DNA from: a virus
DNA: 29,208 nucleotides
Virus record (IMG/VR): IMGVR_UViG_3300011253_000519
Coordinates: 1-29,208 of that record
Strand: one strand, 5' to 3'
In this document: positions 13,367-20,292 of the stretch, piece by piece
Numbering within the stretch: the first letter of the stretch is position 1
How the letters are laid out: each line of letters starts with the position of its first letter
Made by a program: the position numbers and the translations under genes
Notes under the pieces: model-generated
Database searches by the model: none
What the model was told of the DNA's origin: nothing
The model's input: only the letters and a program-made list of their open reading frames with translations

Positions 13367-15687
13367 CTTTTAAAACTTGATTCTCTTTCTTGAACTATAA
13401 TTAAATCACGCCCGCTTATTTTTGTAGAAAATATATTTTGATATCCATTTTGGCCACCGCTATTTGAATAACTTGGCGCGGGTGATGTGGATGTAGATGT
13501 TGATCCACTGCCCATCCCTTTTTTGCTTAGACTTGATATTGCTGCACCCGCTGCCACTAATGCAACCCCGCCAATAATAGCAAGTGGTGCCCCCGCTGGC
13601 CCTAAAGCAATGGCCTTGCCTAGTGCTGATTCTGCAATACCTAAAGCAATCATAGCTTCACCAAATTGGCCCATAAACTTACCAATGGAATCAAGCAACC
13701 CACGCCCAAAGTCTTGAACCCTATTATCAAACGAAAACGACTCTTGTATTTCAGCAACTTTTGCTTGTTTTTCTTGTTCTATTCTTGATATTTCATCTGC
13801 ATTACCTTGGGCTGCTTGAATCATTTTATTGTAATGATTTTCAGTTTGTTTCAATTGGTCCTCCATCATTGTGTTGGCGGTTAATGAATCCCCAATAAAA
13901 GAACCTAAACTAGCCAGCCCCTCAGTTGCTAAATCTTTTAATCCAGTTGAAAGTGCCGCCCCCATTTTTCTGCCTATTTGAGCAAAAATATGAACGCTAT
14001 CCTCTGCAACTTTCCCCAATGATGTTTTAATAGCTTCAACGTTTACAACTGGCAAAATTGGAGTTTCACCAATCTTTTTTATTATTGTATTAACTTCAAA
14101 AAGTTCTTGCTTTAATTTGCCAATTCGCTTTTTTTGTTGGTTTTCTGTTAAGTCTTTTTCACCCTCTCCCGTGTCTGTGTCTGTTGTTGGTGCTTTAGGT
14201 ACTTTTACGGGATCAGGTGTTGGCAGTGCTCCACCGATAGTTTTTTTAACATCTTCAAACGCTTCGCCTAATGTTTGAAACTCTTTTTTACTTTCTCTTG
14301 CAGTTAATTTAAATGAATCTAGCCAAGCATTAACCCCGCTACCAATATCAAGCCCCAACATCTCTGCCAATTTTAAGTGCCCTTGTATTATAAACTTGAC
14401 GCTATCTATGAAACCATTTGCAATTTTGACCCAAAGATTATAAAAGAAATCGGCAAATGCTTGTGCGTTGTTTTTAACATATATAAAGACAGCAACTAAT
14501 CCGGCAATTGCTAATATTATTCCCGTAATAATTAAAATTATTGGGTTTGCAGCTAAAAAAGCAAATGCCGTTGTCAATGCACCCACCGCAAAAATTAATG
14601 GCCCAATGCCTGCCACAAGCGAAGCTATGACAACTATGGTTTTCTTTGTTCCCTCTGATAGGTTTGAAAACTTTATTGCAATACTTGAAAGCGTTTCAGC
14701 GGCTGAACTGATAGCCGGAGCCATAACCTCACCAAAGGAAATTCCCAAACCTTCAGTTGCAGATTTTAGCTTCATCATTGAACCTTCAAGTGTGTCATCC
14801 ATTATTCCGGCCATCTCTTTGGCTACATTTGATTGCGTTCTGTAGGCCTCGGTCAATGGATCAATTTGTGCAGCCCCATCCGCCAAAATTAATAATGCCG
14901 CTTTTGCACGGTCTCCCACTTCACCTTCAGCATCTGCAAGATTTAAACCAGTTGCGGCCAATTCTTTTAATGCAACGTTTGTCGGCTTTCCGCTTGCCCC
15001 TATTTCAGATATTATCTTCTTAAGTGCTGTGCCCGCTTGTGACCCTTTTATGCCGCTGTTAGCTAATAAACTAAGCATTGCACTTGTTTCTTCAAGTGAA
15101 ACGCCCGCCGCTTTTGAAATTGGGGCAACATATTTCATTGATTCTGCAAATGAATCAAGATCCAACGCCGATGATGAAAATGAATTTGCCATTACATCGG
15201 TCAAATGCACCATTTCGGTTGCATCCAAACCAAATGCACGCAATGTTGACCCCGCAACTTCAGCACTTCTTGCCAAATCTTCACCGGTTGCAAGTGCCAA
15301 ATCAAGCGTTGCCCCCGTTATTTTCTGAATCTCATCTGATGAAAAACCTAGCTTTGAATAGTTCAACATCAATTCGGAAACCTCACTCGCTGCAAACCTG
15401 GTTGAAATTCCAAGGTCTTTTGCCGTTTTTGTTAATGCCAAGAAATCGTCACCAGTCGCACCACTTATGGCTTGCACCTTTGCCATTGATTGCTGAAAAT
15501 CTGCAAACGTTTTCACGGCTAAACCACCTAGCCCGACAATTGGAGCGGTCAATGACATAGACATTGATTTTCCCACCGATTGCATTTTCTTGCCGGTGCT
15601 TTTTAGACTTCTACTCAAGTTTTGAGAAGACGTTGAGAACGCCTTCATGTCCCACCCAATGCGTAAATTTACACTTTTTTTTGCCAT
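13363..15687 (-). CDS. Tape measure protein (TP901 type)
   Basis: The 774-residue protein opens with a heptad-like helix (SSQNLSRSLKSTGKKMQSVG) and then the TP901 tape-measure core: ADFQQSMAKVQAISGATGDD, LTKTAKDLGISTRFAASEVS and SLEETSAMLSLLANSGIKGS. A hydrophobic region at about 344-400 (VVIASLVAGIGPLIFAVGAL...) is probably the membrane-inserting part. A Gly/Ser/Thr-rich C-terminal stretch (GSGSTSTSTSPAPSYS) precedes the end. By the usual rule of about 0.15 nm per residue, the tail should be some 115 nm long. It starts 4 nt after the chaperone extension stop and overlaps the tip protein gene by 4 nt. Confidence 0.92.
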   Translation of the reverse strand: MAKKSVNLRIGWDMKAFSTSSQNLSRSLKSTGKKMQSVGKSMSMSLTAPIVGLGGLAVKTFADFQQSMAKVQAISGATGDDFLALTKTAKDLGISTRFAASEVSELMLNYSKLGFSSDEIQKITGATLDLALATGEDLARSAEVAGSTLRAFGLDATEMVHLTDVMANSFSSSALDLDSFAESMKYVAPISKAAGVSLEETSAMLSLLANSGIKGSQAGTALKKIISEIGASGKPTNVALKELAATGLNLADAEGEVGDRAKAALLILADGAAQIDPLTEAYRTQSNVAKEMAGIMDDTLEGSMMKLKSATEGLGISFGEVMAPAISSAAETLSSIAIKFSNLSEGTKKTIVVIASLVAGIGPLIFAVGALTTAFAFLAANPIILIITGIILAIAGLVAVFIYVKNNAQAFADFFYNLWVKIANGFIDSVKFIIQGHLKLAEMLGLDIGSGVNAWLDSFKLTARESKKEFQTLGEAFEDVKKTIGGALPTPDPVKVPKAPTTDTDTGEGEKDLTENQQKKRIGKLKQELFEVNTIIKKIGETPILPVVNVEAIKTSLGKVAEDSVHIFAQIGRKMGAALSTGLKDLATEGLASLGSFIGDSLTANTMMEDQLKQTENHYNKMIQAAQGNADEISRIEQEKQAKVAEIQESFSFDNRVQDFGRGLLDSIGKFMGQFGEAMIALGIAESALGKAIALGPAGAPLAIIGGVALVAAGAAISSLSKKGMGSGSTSTSTSPAPSYSNSGGQNGYQNIFSTKISGRDLIIVQERESSFKR

Positions 15688-15691
15688 TTTT

Positions 15692-16030
15692 TTATTTAAA
15701 CCAATTCGGTTTTTCTTCTTTTAACTTTTGCAATTCTTCTTTGCTCCAGCCGTTGCCTTTGGTGCCTTTCGGTGTGCTGATTTTCTCCCATTCAAATTTC
15801 ATCAAATCTGTAGGGCTCTTCATTCTTTTATTCCCCGCCGCTTTTAATGACACAAACGAAACAAACCTAGCAGTCTCCCAATGTACCCGCTCACTTATTT
15901 TTTGGTCCATTTGGTGACCATAGTAAGCATCTAGGATTTCAACCATTGAATAACTTTCTAAGGATGCGGGGCTTTGCTTCAATGCACCCAGGACAAAACC
16001 CCGTATCCAATTAATCAAAGGTTGTTTTAC
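15692..16030 (-). CDS. Tail assembly chaperone, frameshift extension (T part of GT)
   Basis: This frame has no ATG near its start and is open upstream past the end of the G gene. A -1 shift on A AAA AAG (16030-16036) joins them: after Lys-Lys the reading continues Val-Lys-Gln-Pro-Leu-Ile-Asn-Trp. The extension is 112 residues, so the GT fusion is about 207 residues. It contains SMVEILDAYYGHQMDQKISE and ends LKEEKPNWFK. In siphophages, G and GT keep the tape measure soluble and recruit tail tube subunits; this pair lies exactly between the major tail and tape measure genes. A TTG at 16018 could serve as an independent start, but the slippery site makes fusion far more likely. Confidence 0.85.
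   Translation of the reverse strand, partial: VKQPLINWIRGFVLGALKQSPASLESYSMVEILDAYYGHQMDQKISERVHWETARFVSFVSLKAAGNKRMKSPTDLMKFEWEKISTPKGTKGNGWSKEELQKLKEEKPNWFK
15962..16008 (-). promoter_or_regulatory. Stem-loop downstream of the frameshift site
   Basis: In the - strand RNA, the arm GGATACGGGGTTTTG (16008 to 15994) pairs with CAAAGCCCCGCATCC (15976 to 15962) over 15 positions, with one A/C mismatch and one G-U pair, closing a 17-nt loop. It starts 21 nt after the slippery heptamer. This is further than the usual 5-9 nt, but it is a strong structure within a coding region. Confidence 0.7.
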
Positions 16031-16314
16031 TTTTTTGCTTCTGCCTTCAAATTATTCATAGCCGCCATATCTTCTGACATAGCTTCTGTGAATACGTTTA
16101 AAAGGCCCATATCATCATCAATTGCATCAATGATAAAATCCTTTGTAACTTTCTCGCCAGCTGCTTGTAGGCCCGCATAAGCGATTTCTACAATATCAGC
16201 CATTTTAATGTTTTCACCCATTGCGGAAATACTGCTTCCACTTTCCTTTTCAAACAATAATATTGCTTTGAAACCGAATTTAAATTTGTACTCTTTGTTT
16301 TTAATTTTAATCAT
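16027..16314 (-). CDS. Tail assembly chaperone G
   Basis: I place the start at the ATG at 16314 (MIKIKNKEYKFKFGFKAILL). A longer frame from 16344 would encode MPILFLYIKI from terminator sequence and is not credible. The 95-residue protein has a beta hairpin start (KIKNKEYKFKFGFKAILLFE), then helices (ADIVEIAYAGLQAAGEKVTK, GLLNVFTEAMSEDMAAMNNL) as in small chaperones encoded before tape measures. It ends KAEAKK-TAA, and those last codons form the slippery site that allows a fraction of ribosomes to make GT. Its position between the major tail protein and tape measure genes supports the call. Confidence 0.85.
   Translation of the reverse strand: MIKIKNKEYKFKFGFKAILLFEKESGSSISAMGENIKMADIVEIAYAGLQAAGEKVTKDFIIDAIDDDMGLLNVFTEAMSEDMAAMNNLKAEAKK
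16030..16036 (-). promoter_or_regulatory. -1 ribosomal frameshift heptamer A AAA AAG
   Basis: In the frame of G the codons are GCA AAA AAG TAA, so the heptamer A AAA AAG is in the correct phase for a -1 slip and lies directly before the stop. The same heptamer is used in E. coli dnaX. The -1 frame is open from upstream of this point to 15692. A GAAGG stretch lies about 8 nt upstream. Confidence 0.85.
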
Positions 16315-16327
16315 AATTTTTATATAT

Positions 16328-16356
16328 AAAAAAAGGATGGGCAAAAACCCACCCCC
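16328..16356 (-). terminator. Intrinsic terminator after the major tail protein gene
   Basis: The - strand RNA reads GGGTGGG - TTTTTG - CCCATCC followed by seven T (16334 to 16328). The 7-bp stem has one G-U pair, which pairs only in the - strand orientation. It lies 30 nt after the major tail stop and 14 nt before the chaperone start. Confidence 0.8.
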
Positions 16357-16385
16357 TTTATTGTGTACGAACTAAAAAATGTCTA

Positions 16386-16796
16386 TTAAGTAACAGTTGC
16401 TTTCGTAATTGCTCCAGTTCCTTCTAATGATACAGAAAAGGTGCTTGATTCCTCAAGTCCATCTGTTCTTTCTAATGAAGTAATGTAACAACTCCCGGAA
16501 TATTCTTTATCATCGCTAATATTGGTAGTCCAAGTAACAACAACTTTTGCTCTTAGTATAAACTCACCATATAAATCTTCATAACCATAAGATGCGTCTT
16601 CAGCAAAAAACCCTTCAGCCGATCCGCTGAAAGCGATTTGGCCTTCTAAACTCTCTTTCCATCCCGCCGAGTCTTTTGTCGAACTATCGCGTGTAGAGTG
16701 ATCTAATGTTAAACTATTTGATGTTAAATGTGCAACGGTTACTCCGCCCACTTCTATTTTTGCTAATGTCCCATTCAGGATACCCGTTGATGCCAT
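16386..16796 (-). CDS. Major tail (tube) protein, TP901-1-like
   Basis: This 136-residue protein starts MASTGILNGTLAKIEVGGVT and contains DHSTRDSSTKDSAGWKESLE and a strand-rich end (CYITSLERTDGLEESSTFSV, SLEGTGAI). This is the compact beta-sandwich pattern of TP901-1-family major tail proteins, where 'T.D..G....L.G....f.gsaeg' is typical. It forms the tail tube by stacked hexamers. The gene lies between connectors and chaperones, as expected. A -7-like element 24 nt upstream and a terminator directly downstream suggest it also has its own short transcript, fitting the large amount of tube protein required. Confidence 0.85.
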   Translation of the reverse strand: MASTGILNGTLAKIEVGGVTVAHLTSNSLTLDHSTRDSSTKDSAGWKESLEGQIAFSGSAEGFFAEDASYGYEDLYGEFILRAKVVVTWTTNISDDKEYSGSCYITSLERTDGLEESSTFSVSLEGTGAITKATVT

Positions 16797-16819
16797 ATCT
16801 TTATTGTTTTATTTTAATG

Positions 16820-16827
16820 CAAACTTA
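16820..16827 (-). promoter_or_regulatory. Promoter-like -7 element before the major tail gene
   Basis: TAAGTTTG on the - strand matches TAnnTTTG and overlaps the stop of the upstream 77-aa gene. The start codon is at 16796, so a leader of roughly 15-20 nt is expected. No convincing TTG was found at the -33 position. Confidence 0.45.
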
Positions 16828-17058
16828 ATTACTTTGCTTTTTTCTTTTTGTAATTTTTTTAACTATTGGCGTTTCTTCATTATCAGCCGCTATTTCTAAA
16901 ATGTGCTCTACTTGTTCTTCTTTGGTGTAACCATCGAAATCTTTTGCAACACCTAAATCAATTAATTCTTTGCCCAACTTATTTGAAACCCTCAATTGTG
17001 TGCCTTGTGGTAAGACTCTTCTAGCCACGGCGTGATCTTGTAATAATTCTATTTTCAT
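16825..17058 (-). CDS. Small head-tail region protein (77 aa)
   Basis: The 77-residue protein MKIELLQDHAVARRVLPQGT continues QLRVSNKLGKELIDLGVAKD, then an acidic stretch and a very basic end (VKKITKRKKQSN). Short phage proteins with the theme 'V.LL.dh..g...G..l.vs...a..Li..GvA' occur in head or connector regions and are uncharacterised. It overlaps the gp10-like gene by 4 nt and occupies the slot where the tail terminator gene is often found. Confidence 0.65.
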   Translation of the reverse strand: MKIELLQDHAVARRVLPQGTQLRVSNKLGKELIDLGVAKDFDGYTKEEQVEHILEIAADNEETPIVKKITKRKKQSN

Positions 17059-17525
17059 AAATTTAATGTTTTTGCTTTTTTATCAATGTATTTTTTTAAT
17101 TGTGTGCTGGCCTGATTATATGTGCTTTCCCCCGTTTGACTAAAAGTTTTTTGCACAAAGTTTTTTCCACCAGTTGGGTTTGCTTCATGTTTCCCGATAC
17201 CCAAGTCAACCCAAAAAGCATAAAAACCATCATATTTTTTTGCCCCTTTCCCGTACCTTGGCCCAACCAAAACATTGGGATATTTCTTAGATGGTGATGT
17301 TTTTATTGCAATTGATTTTTTCAAATTTCCTGGATAATACAAATTATCTCTGACAATAATAACATTGTCAGATTGTGGTGCTTTTTGCCGCATTGCTTGC
17401 ATCATTGGTTTTGCTTGCCTTCTTAATATTTTTAATATTTCACGGCGTTTTATCTTATCATTACCCAATGATTTGATTTCATTTGAAACATCTTCAATCC
17501 CTTCTATTTTTAACTCTTGTTTCAA
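17055..17525 (-). CDS. Head-tail joining protein, HK97 gp10-like (TTG start)
   Basis: The 156-residue protein has an N-terminal helix (EGIEDVSNEIKSLGNDKIKR), a basic middle LKILRRQAKPMMQAMRQKAP, then GNLKKSIAIKTSPSKKYPNV followed by LVGPRYGKGAKKYDGFYAFW and VDLGIGKHEA. The order 'A.P...G.L..si......k....v.VGp....yaf..E.G' is that of HK97 gp10-like connectors that link head to tail. The frame begins with TTG overlapping the upstream stop (TTGA); no ATG is close. A polybasic stretch ends the protein. Confidence 0.8.
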   Translation of the reverse strand: MKQELKIEGIEDVSNEIKSLGNDKIKRREILKILRRQAKPMMQAMRQKAPQSDNVIIVRDNLYYPGNLKKSIAIKTSPSKKYPNVLVGPRYGKGAKKYDGFYAFWVDLGIGKHEANPTGGKNFVQKTFSQTGESTYNQASTQLKKYIDKKAKTLNL

Positions 17526-17836
17526 AGTTTCTTTGTTGCTGTTAAAAATAACCCTTCGCGGTCTAATTCTTGTATTTCAACAATATCATAATAATTGCTA
17601 TTGTAAACCACCCGCATAGCTTCGTTTATTCCATCAAAGAACCGTATTTTAAACCGCACTTTATTTGTTGCCGTTATCTGATCCGCTTCTATTTTCTCAC
17701 TTCCAGACACCTTTTTTATTGATGCAAAAGCCGTGTGAAAAGTAGACCAACTTGATGTATATTCACCAATACTATTGGTTGAAAAAGTTTGGCTTTCAAT
17801 TACAATTTTTCTATCTAACCGGCCAATATTTATCAT
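17522..17836 (-). CDS. Phage head closure protein (SPP1 gp16-like)
   Basis: This 104-residue protein starts MINIGRLDRKIVIESQTFST and continues GEYTSSWSTFHTAFASIKKV, IEADQITATNKVRFKIRFFD and VVYNSNYYDIVEIQELDREG. The pattern 'G.ld.ri.i......d..G....w......waai....g.E...a.......f.iry...i......i.y.g..y.I' is that of the phage head-tail joining (head closure) family. It plugs the portal/connector after packaging. It overlaps both neighbours by 4 nt. Confidence 0.85.
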   Translation of the reverse strand: MINIGRLDRKIVIESQTFSTNSIGEYTSSWSTFHTAFASIKKVSGSEKIEADQITATNKVRFKIRFFDGINEAMRVVYNSNYYDIVEIQELDREGLFLTATKKL

Positions 17837-18384
17837 ATTTCTGTTCTTTGGCTAACTAGTGAAATCTGGTATTGTGTACCTCTGCTTAATTGCTTAACGC
17901 TTCCAATGATTTCATTTTGTCTCATTTCAAACATATCCGCCACCATCATTCTAAGGGCTTGTTTTACCATTGCATCACTATTTGCTAGTGTTGTAATCTC
18001 AATGTCAATTGGCCAATCCCTATCATTTAAGTTTGGTGCATTGTCTAAAATTTCAATATAGGAATACAATCCATTGTTCCAAGTATATTTTGATGAATCT
18101 AGCAAAGTCCTAGTATTGGCTGCATCATAGTAATATATTGCCACCGTGTCAACCGGTGCAACATCAACCCTAAAATCTTGCCACATATCCATATATCCAG
18201 TAACAGCACCCTTCACAAGAATAGCCGCTTCATTATATAACATTACGTGTGCTGATGAAATATAATCATTTATTAAATCGTCAAATGACGTATCTAAAAT
18301 GTTTAAATGTCTTTTGGCCTCTACTAATGTTAAAGCCCAATTTACTACCGGTGTGTAGCTTGTTATTTTTTTATTTCTTATCAT
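17833..18384 (-). CDS. Head-tail connector (gp6-like adaptor)
   Basis: I start at the ATG at 18384 (MIRNKKITSYTPVVNWALTL). The longer frame from 18426 would add MKKGGFCPSFFFDV, which is read from the terminator hairpin and is not credible. The 183-residue protein has the family opening LVEAKRHLNILDTSFDDLIN followed by DYISSAHVMLYNEA, then beta strands around VDTVAIYYYDAAN and a C-terminal helix VKQALRMMVADMFEMRQNEI. These match the HK97 gp6 / phi-E125 gp8-like adaptor that sits under the portal. It overlaps the head closure gene by 4 nt. Confidence 0.8.
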   Translation of the reverse strand: MIRNKKITSYTPVVNWALTLVEAKRHLNILDTSFDDLINDYISSAHVMLYNEAAILVKGAVTGYMDMWQDFRVDVAPVDTVAIYYYDAANTRTLLDSSKYTWNNGLYSYIEILDNAPNLNDRDWPIDIEITTLANSDAMVKQALRMMVADMFEMRQNEIIGSVKQLSRGTQYQISLVSQRTEI

Positions 18385-18390
18385 CACATC

Positions 18391-18423
18391 AAAAAAAAAG
18401 GATGGGCAAAACCCACCCTTTTT
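18391..18423 (-). terminator. Intrinsic terminator after the major capsid gene
   Basis: The - strand RNA reads GGGTGGG - TTTTG - CCCATCC followed by nine T (18399 to 18391). The stem is identical to that after the major tail gene and differs only by one T in the loop. It lies 23 nt after the capsid stop and ends 6 nt before the next start. Confidence 0.85.
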
Positions 18424-18446
18424 CAATATATAAAATTAAATTAAAA

Positions 18447-19652
18447 TTACCCGAAAGTACCTACGCTGATGGCGGCATCCTGTACTAATGCGCTATCCCA
18501 GTAAGAGTTTAAGATAAGTCTGTTGGTTCCCTTTATAGCTTGTGTATAAGGATCCATTAATATTTCAACTCCACCAAATTGTGCGATTTGAACTTTGCTC
18601 CAATCTCCATAATAAACGGCTGGGTTTGTGATGTCAGCAATTTGATTACTAAACTTAGACATAACACCCATTATCATTTCGTTTATGATTAGTGGATTAA
18701 CACCAGAAACTTGTGCTGCTGTATATACTTCAGTGAATAGGTCGTTAGATATTGCAAAACCAAGGTTTCCACGGTTGTGGTTGTTTGATTGTACTTCCTC
18801 AACAAGTGCCATCATTAAATCTGTGATGTCTGCATTTGTTACGGCTGTTTTTCCGTTTCCTAAAAAGTTATACGCTCCGTTTGCTGAATCATCAGTAAAT
18901 AATGCATACTCAACTTTTGCTCCAACTGCTTGTGCAATTGAGTTTCTCAAAGCACCTTCGATAGATTCGTTTGCTTGCATTGCTGCTTGCTTACTGAAAT
19001 CTACATATGCTGCAAGTCTCTTTGGTGCAAGGTCTTTCTTGCTCATTGCTGAACCGCCATCGATTGCATCAGAAACTTCAGTTTCCCATTGTGTAGTAAC
19101 CGCTCCAAGTATCGGAATGCGTTGGTCAGTTGTAGAACTTACACGTGTTACACCTAGATCATCTAGGATTGTGTTGGCATAAACTGCATCAACAAAACTT
19201 TGAGCCTCAACTCCAGTTGTACCGTTCTCAGTTATTACCGCTCTGTTCAATACCATTGCTGGTATCACAATCCCGTTTGAAGAACGACCAATAGCGGCCA
19301 TTTCTCTTTCACCTTCTTGTGCCATTTCCGCTTCAACTCCTTCAAGTTTGCCGCCAAATGCTGCTCTTACTGCTTTACCGAAAGAAAAGTCTCTAACTAT
19401 TTCTTTTTCTTCTTTAGTTTCTGTCGCTATTGGACTGCCACCTAAATTTGCGCTTTTCATTCTAATTTCTTCTTGTTTTTCTGTTTTTGGTAACTCATCA
19501 ACTAATCTAGTCAATTCGTCCATGTTTGTGTCAAAAGACACTTTTTCTTCTTCTGTAAAATCTCTATCCTCAGAAGTAACTAATGTTTCAAGAGTATCAA
19601 GGGTGCTTTTTGCAACACCTATTTCTTCTCTTATTGTTTTGCTGTTTCTCAT
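18447..19652 (-). CDS. Major capsid protein (HK97 fold)
   Basis: The 401-residue protein has a charged helical N-terminal delta domain (about residues 1-90, MRNSKTIREEIGVAKSTLDT... acidic and Lys-rich) that is normally removed by the prohead protease, followed by the HK97 core. Typical blocks are GIVIPAMVLNRAVITENGTT, STTDQRIPILGAVTTQWETE and a spine helix region KDLAPKRLAAYVDFSKQAAM. The end ILNSYWDSALVQDAAISVGT fits the P domain. The gene directly follows the protease and portal genes in transcription order. A terminator follows, suggesting a separate abundant message. The position of cleavage cannot be read with certainty. Confidence 0.92.
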   Translation of the reverse strand: MRNSKTIREEIGVAKSTLDTLETLVTSEDRDFTEEEKVSFDTNMDELTRLVDELPKTEKQEEIRMKSANLGGSPIATETKEEKEIVRDFSFGKAVRAAFGGKLEGVEAEMAQEGEREMAAIGRSSNGIVIPAMVLNRAVITENGTTGVEAQSFVDAVYANTILDDLGVTRVSSTTDQRIPILGAVTTQWETEVSDAIDGGSAMSKKDLAPKRLAAYVDFSKQAAMQANESIEGALRNSIAQAVGAKVEYALFTDDSANGAYNFLGNGKTAVTNADITDLMMALVEEVQSNNHNRGNLGFAISNDLFTEVYTAAQVSGVNPLIINEMIMGVMSKFSNQIADITNPAVYYGDWSKVQIAQFGGVEILMDPYTQAIKGTNRLILNSYWDSALVQDAAISVGTFG

Positions 19653-19672
19653 TTTTTAAAAATTTATTGTTG

Positions 19673-19681
19673 CAAATATTA
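19673..19681 (-). promoter_or_regulatory. Imperfect -7-like element before the major capsid gene
   Basis: TAATATTTG on the - strand has three instead of two bases between TA and TTTG, and no clear -33 TTG. It lies 21 nt upstream of the capsid ATG, in the 37-nt gap after the protease gene. Weak on its own; it matters because it would bracket the capsid gene together with the terminator. Confidence 0.25.
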
Positions 19682-19689
19682 TTTATAAA

Positions 19690-20292
19690 TTATAAGTATT
19701 TTGTAACTATTTTAACTTTGCCAAAGTTTCGTAAATCTGCTTTTGTTGCAAGTCCCATTGTAACCGGTACTTCTTCAACTATTTCTTCAAGAGTTTTTTT
19801 GATTTCATCTACTTGGTCTGCACTACGTTTGAAAGCATCGCGATTTGACCCCGCTGAAACAACTGACCATTCAATTAATTCTTGACGTGTAAAATATACC
19901 GTGTCACGATCTTCACCTTCATTTGAATCACCGTATCTATACTCATGCGGAATTGCTCCAACTGATGCCATTTTCAAAATCCCATCATTCATTTTGTTAA
20001 ATACTTTGTCAGCCAGTGGATTGTTGCCTTCACGCTCAAAAGTTACCTCACCTATCAAAGCATCTCCATCTTGAAATACTCGTGATGTGCCTATTATGGT
20101 ATCAGGATTGTCTCCGCTTACCACGTGATTATATCCAACTATTGGGTTTCTATTGTAGCTGTCTAATTCCCAACCGGCTAATTTAAAAACCGTGCCGTGT
20201 CTGTCAACTGATTCAGTTGAAATCACAAACTGGGCAGTTCTGTTTTCTACATCAACCCCTCTACATTCAACTAATCTATCTATTTTGTTCAT
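19690..20292 (-). CDS. HK97-type prohead protease
   Basis: This 200-residue serine protease of the U35/S78 type matures the capsid. The candidate triad is His56 in VGYNHVVSG, Ser110 in KMASVGAIP, and Glu141 in ELIEWSVVSAG; each sits in the expected local motif (N-H, 'S.G', 'E.S.V'). The N-terminal region QFVISTESVDRHGTVFKLAG also fits. The C terminus (about 157-200) is charged and probably a scaffold or self-cleaved tail. The gene overlaps the portal gene by 17 nt and precedes the capsid gene, the usual portal-protease-capsid order. Confidence 0.92.
   Translation of the reverse strand: MNKIDRLVECRGVDVENRTAQFVISTESVDRHGTVFKLAGWELDSYNRNPIVGYNHVVSGDNPDTIIGTSRVFQDGDALIGEVTFEREGNNPLADKVFNKMNDGILKMASVGAIPHEYRYGDSNEGEDRDTVYFTRQELIEWSVVSAGSNRDAFKRSADQVDEIKKTLEEIVEEVPVTMGLATKADLRNFGKVKIVTKYL

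Noticed and set aside
15078-15560. A 160-codon + strand frame opposite the tape measure gene
   Set aside because: It lies fully antisense to a strongly supported gene. Its Leu/Pro/His/Gln-rich composition is the complement of the tape measure codons. The same applies to the frames at 14468-14845, 14757-15023 and 15029-15328.
16315-16344. N-terminal extension of the tail chaperone (MPILFLYIKI)
   Set aside because: These codons are read from the terminator stem and T tract; the ATG at 16314 gives a family-like start.
18385-18426. N-terminal extension of the connector (MKKGGFCPSFFFDV)
   Set aside because: These codons are the terminator hairpin; the ATG at 18384 is the credible start.
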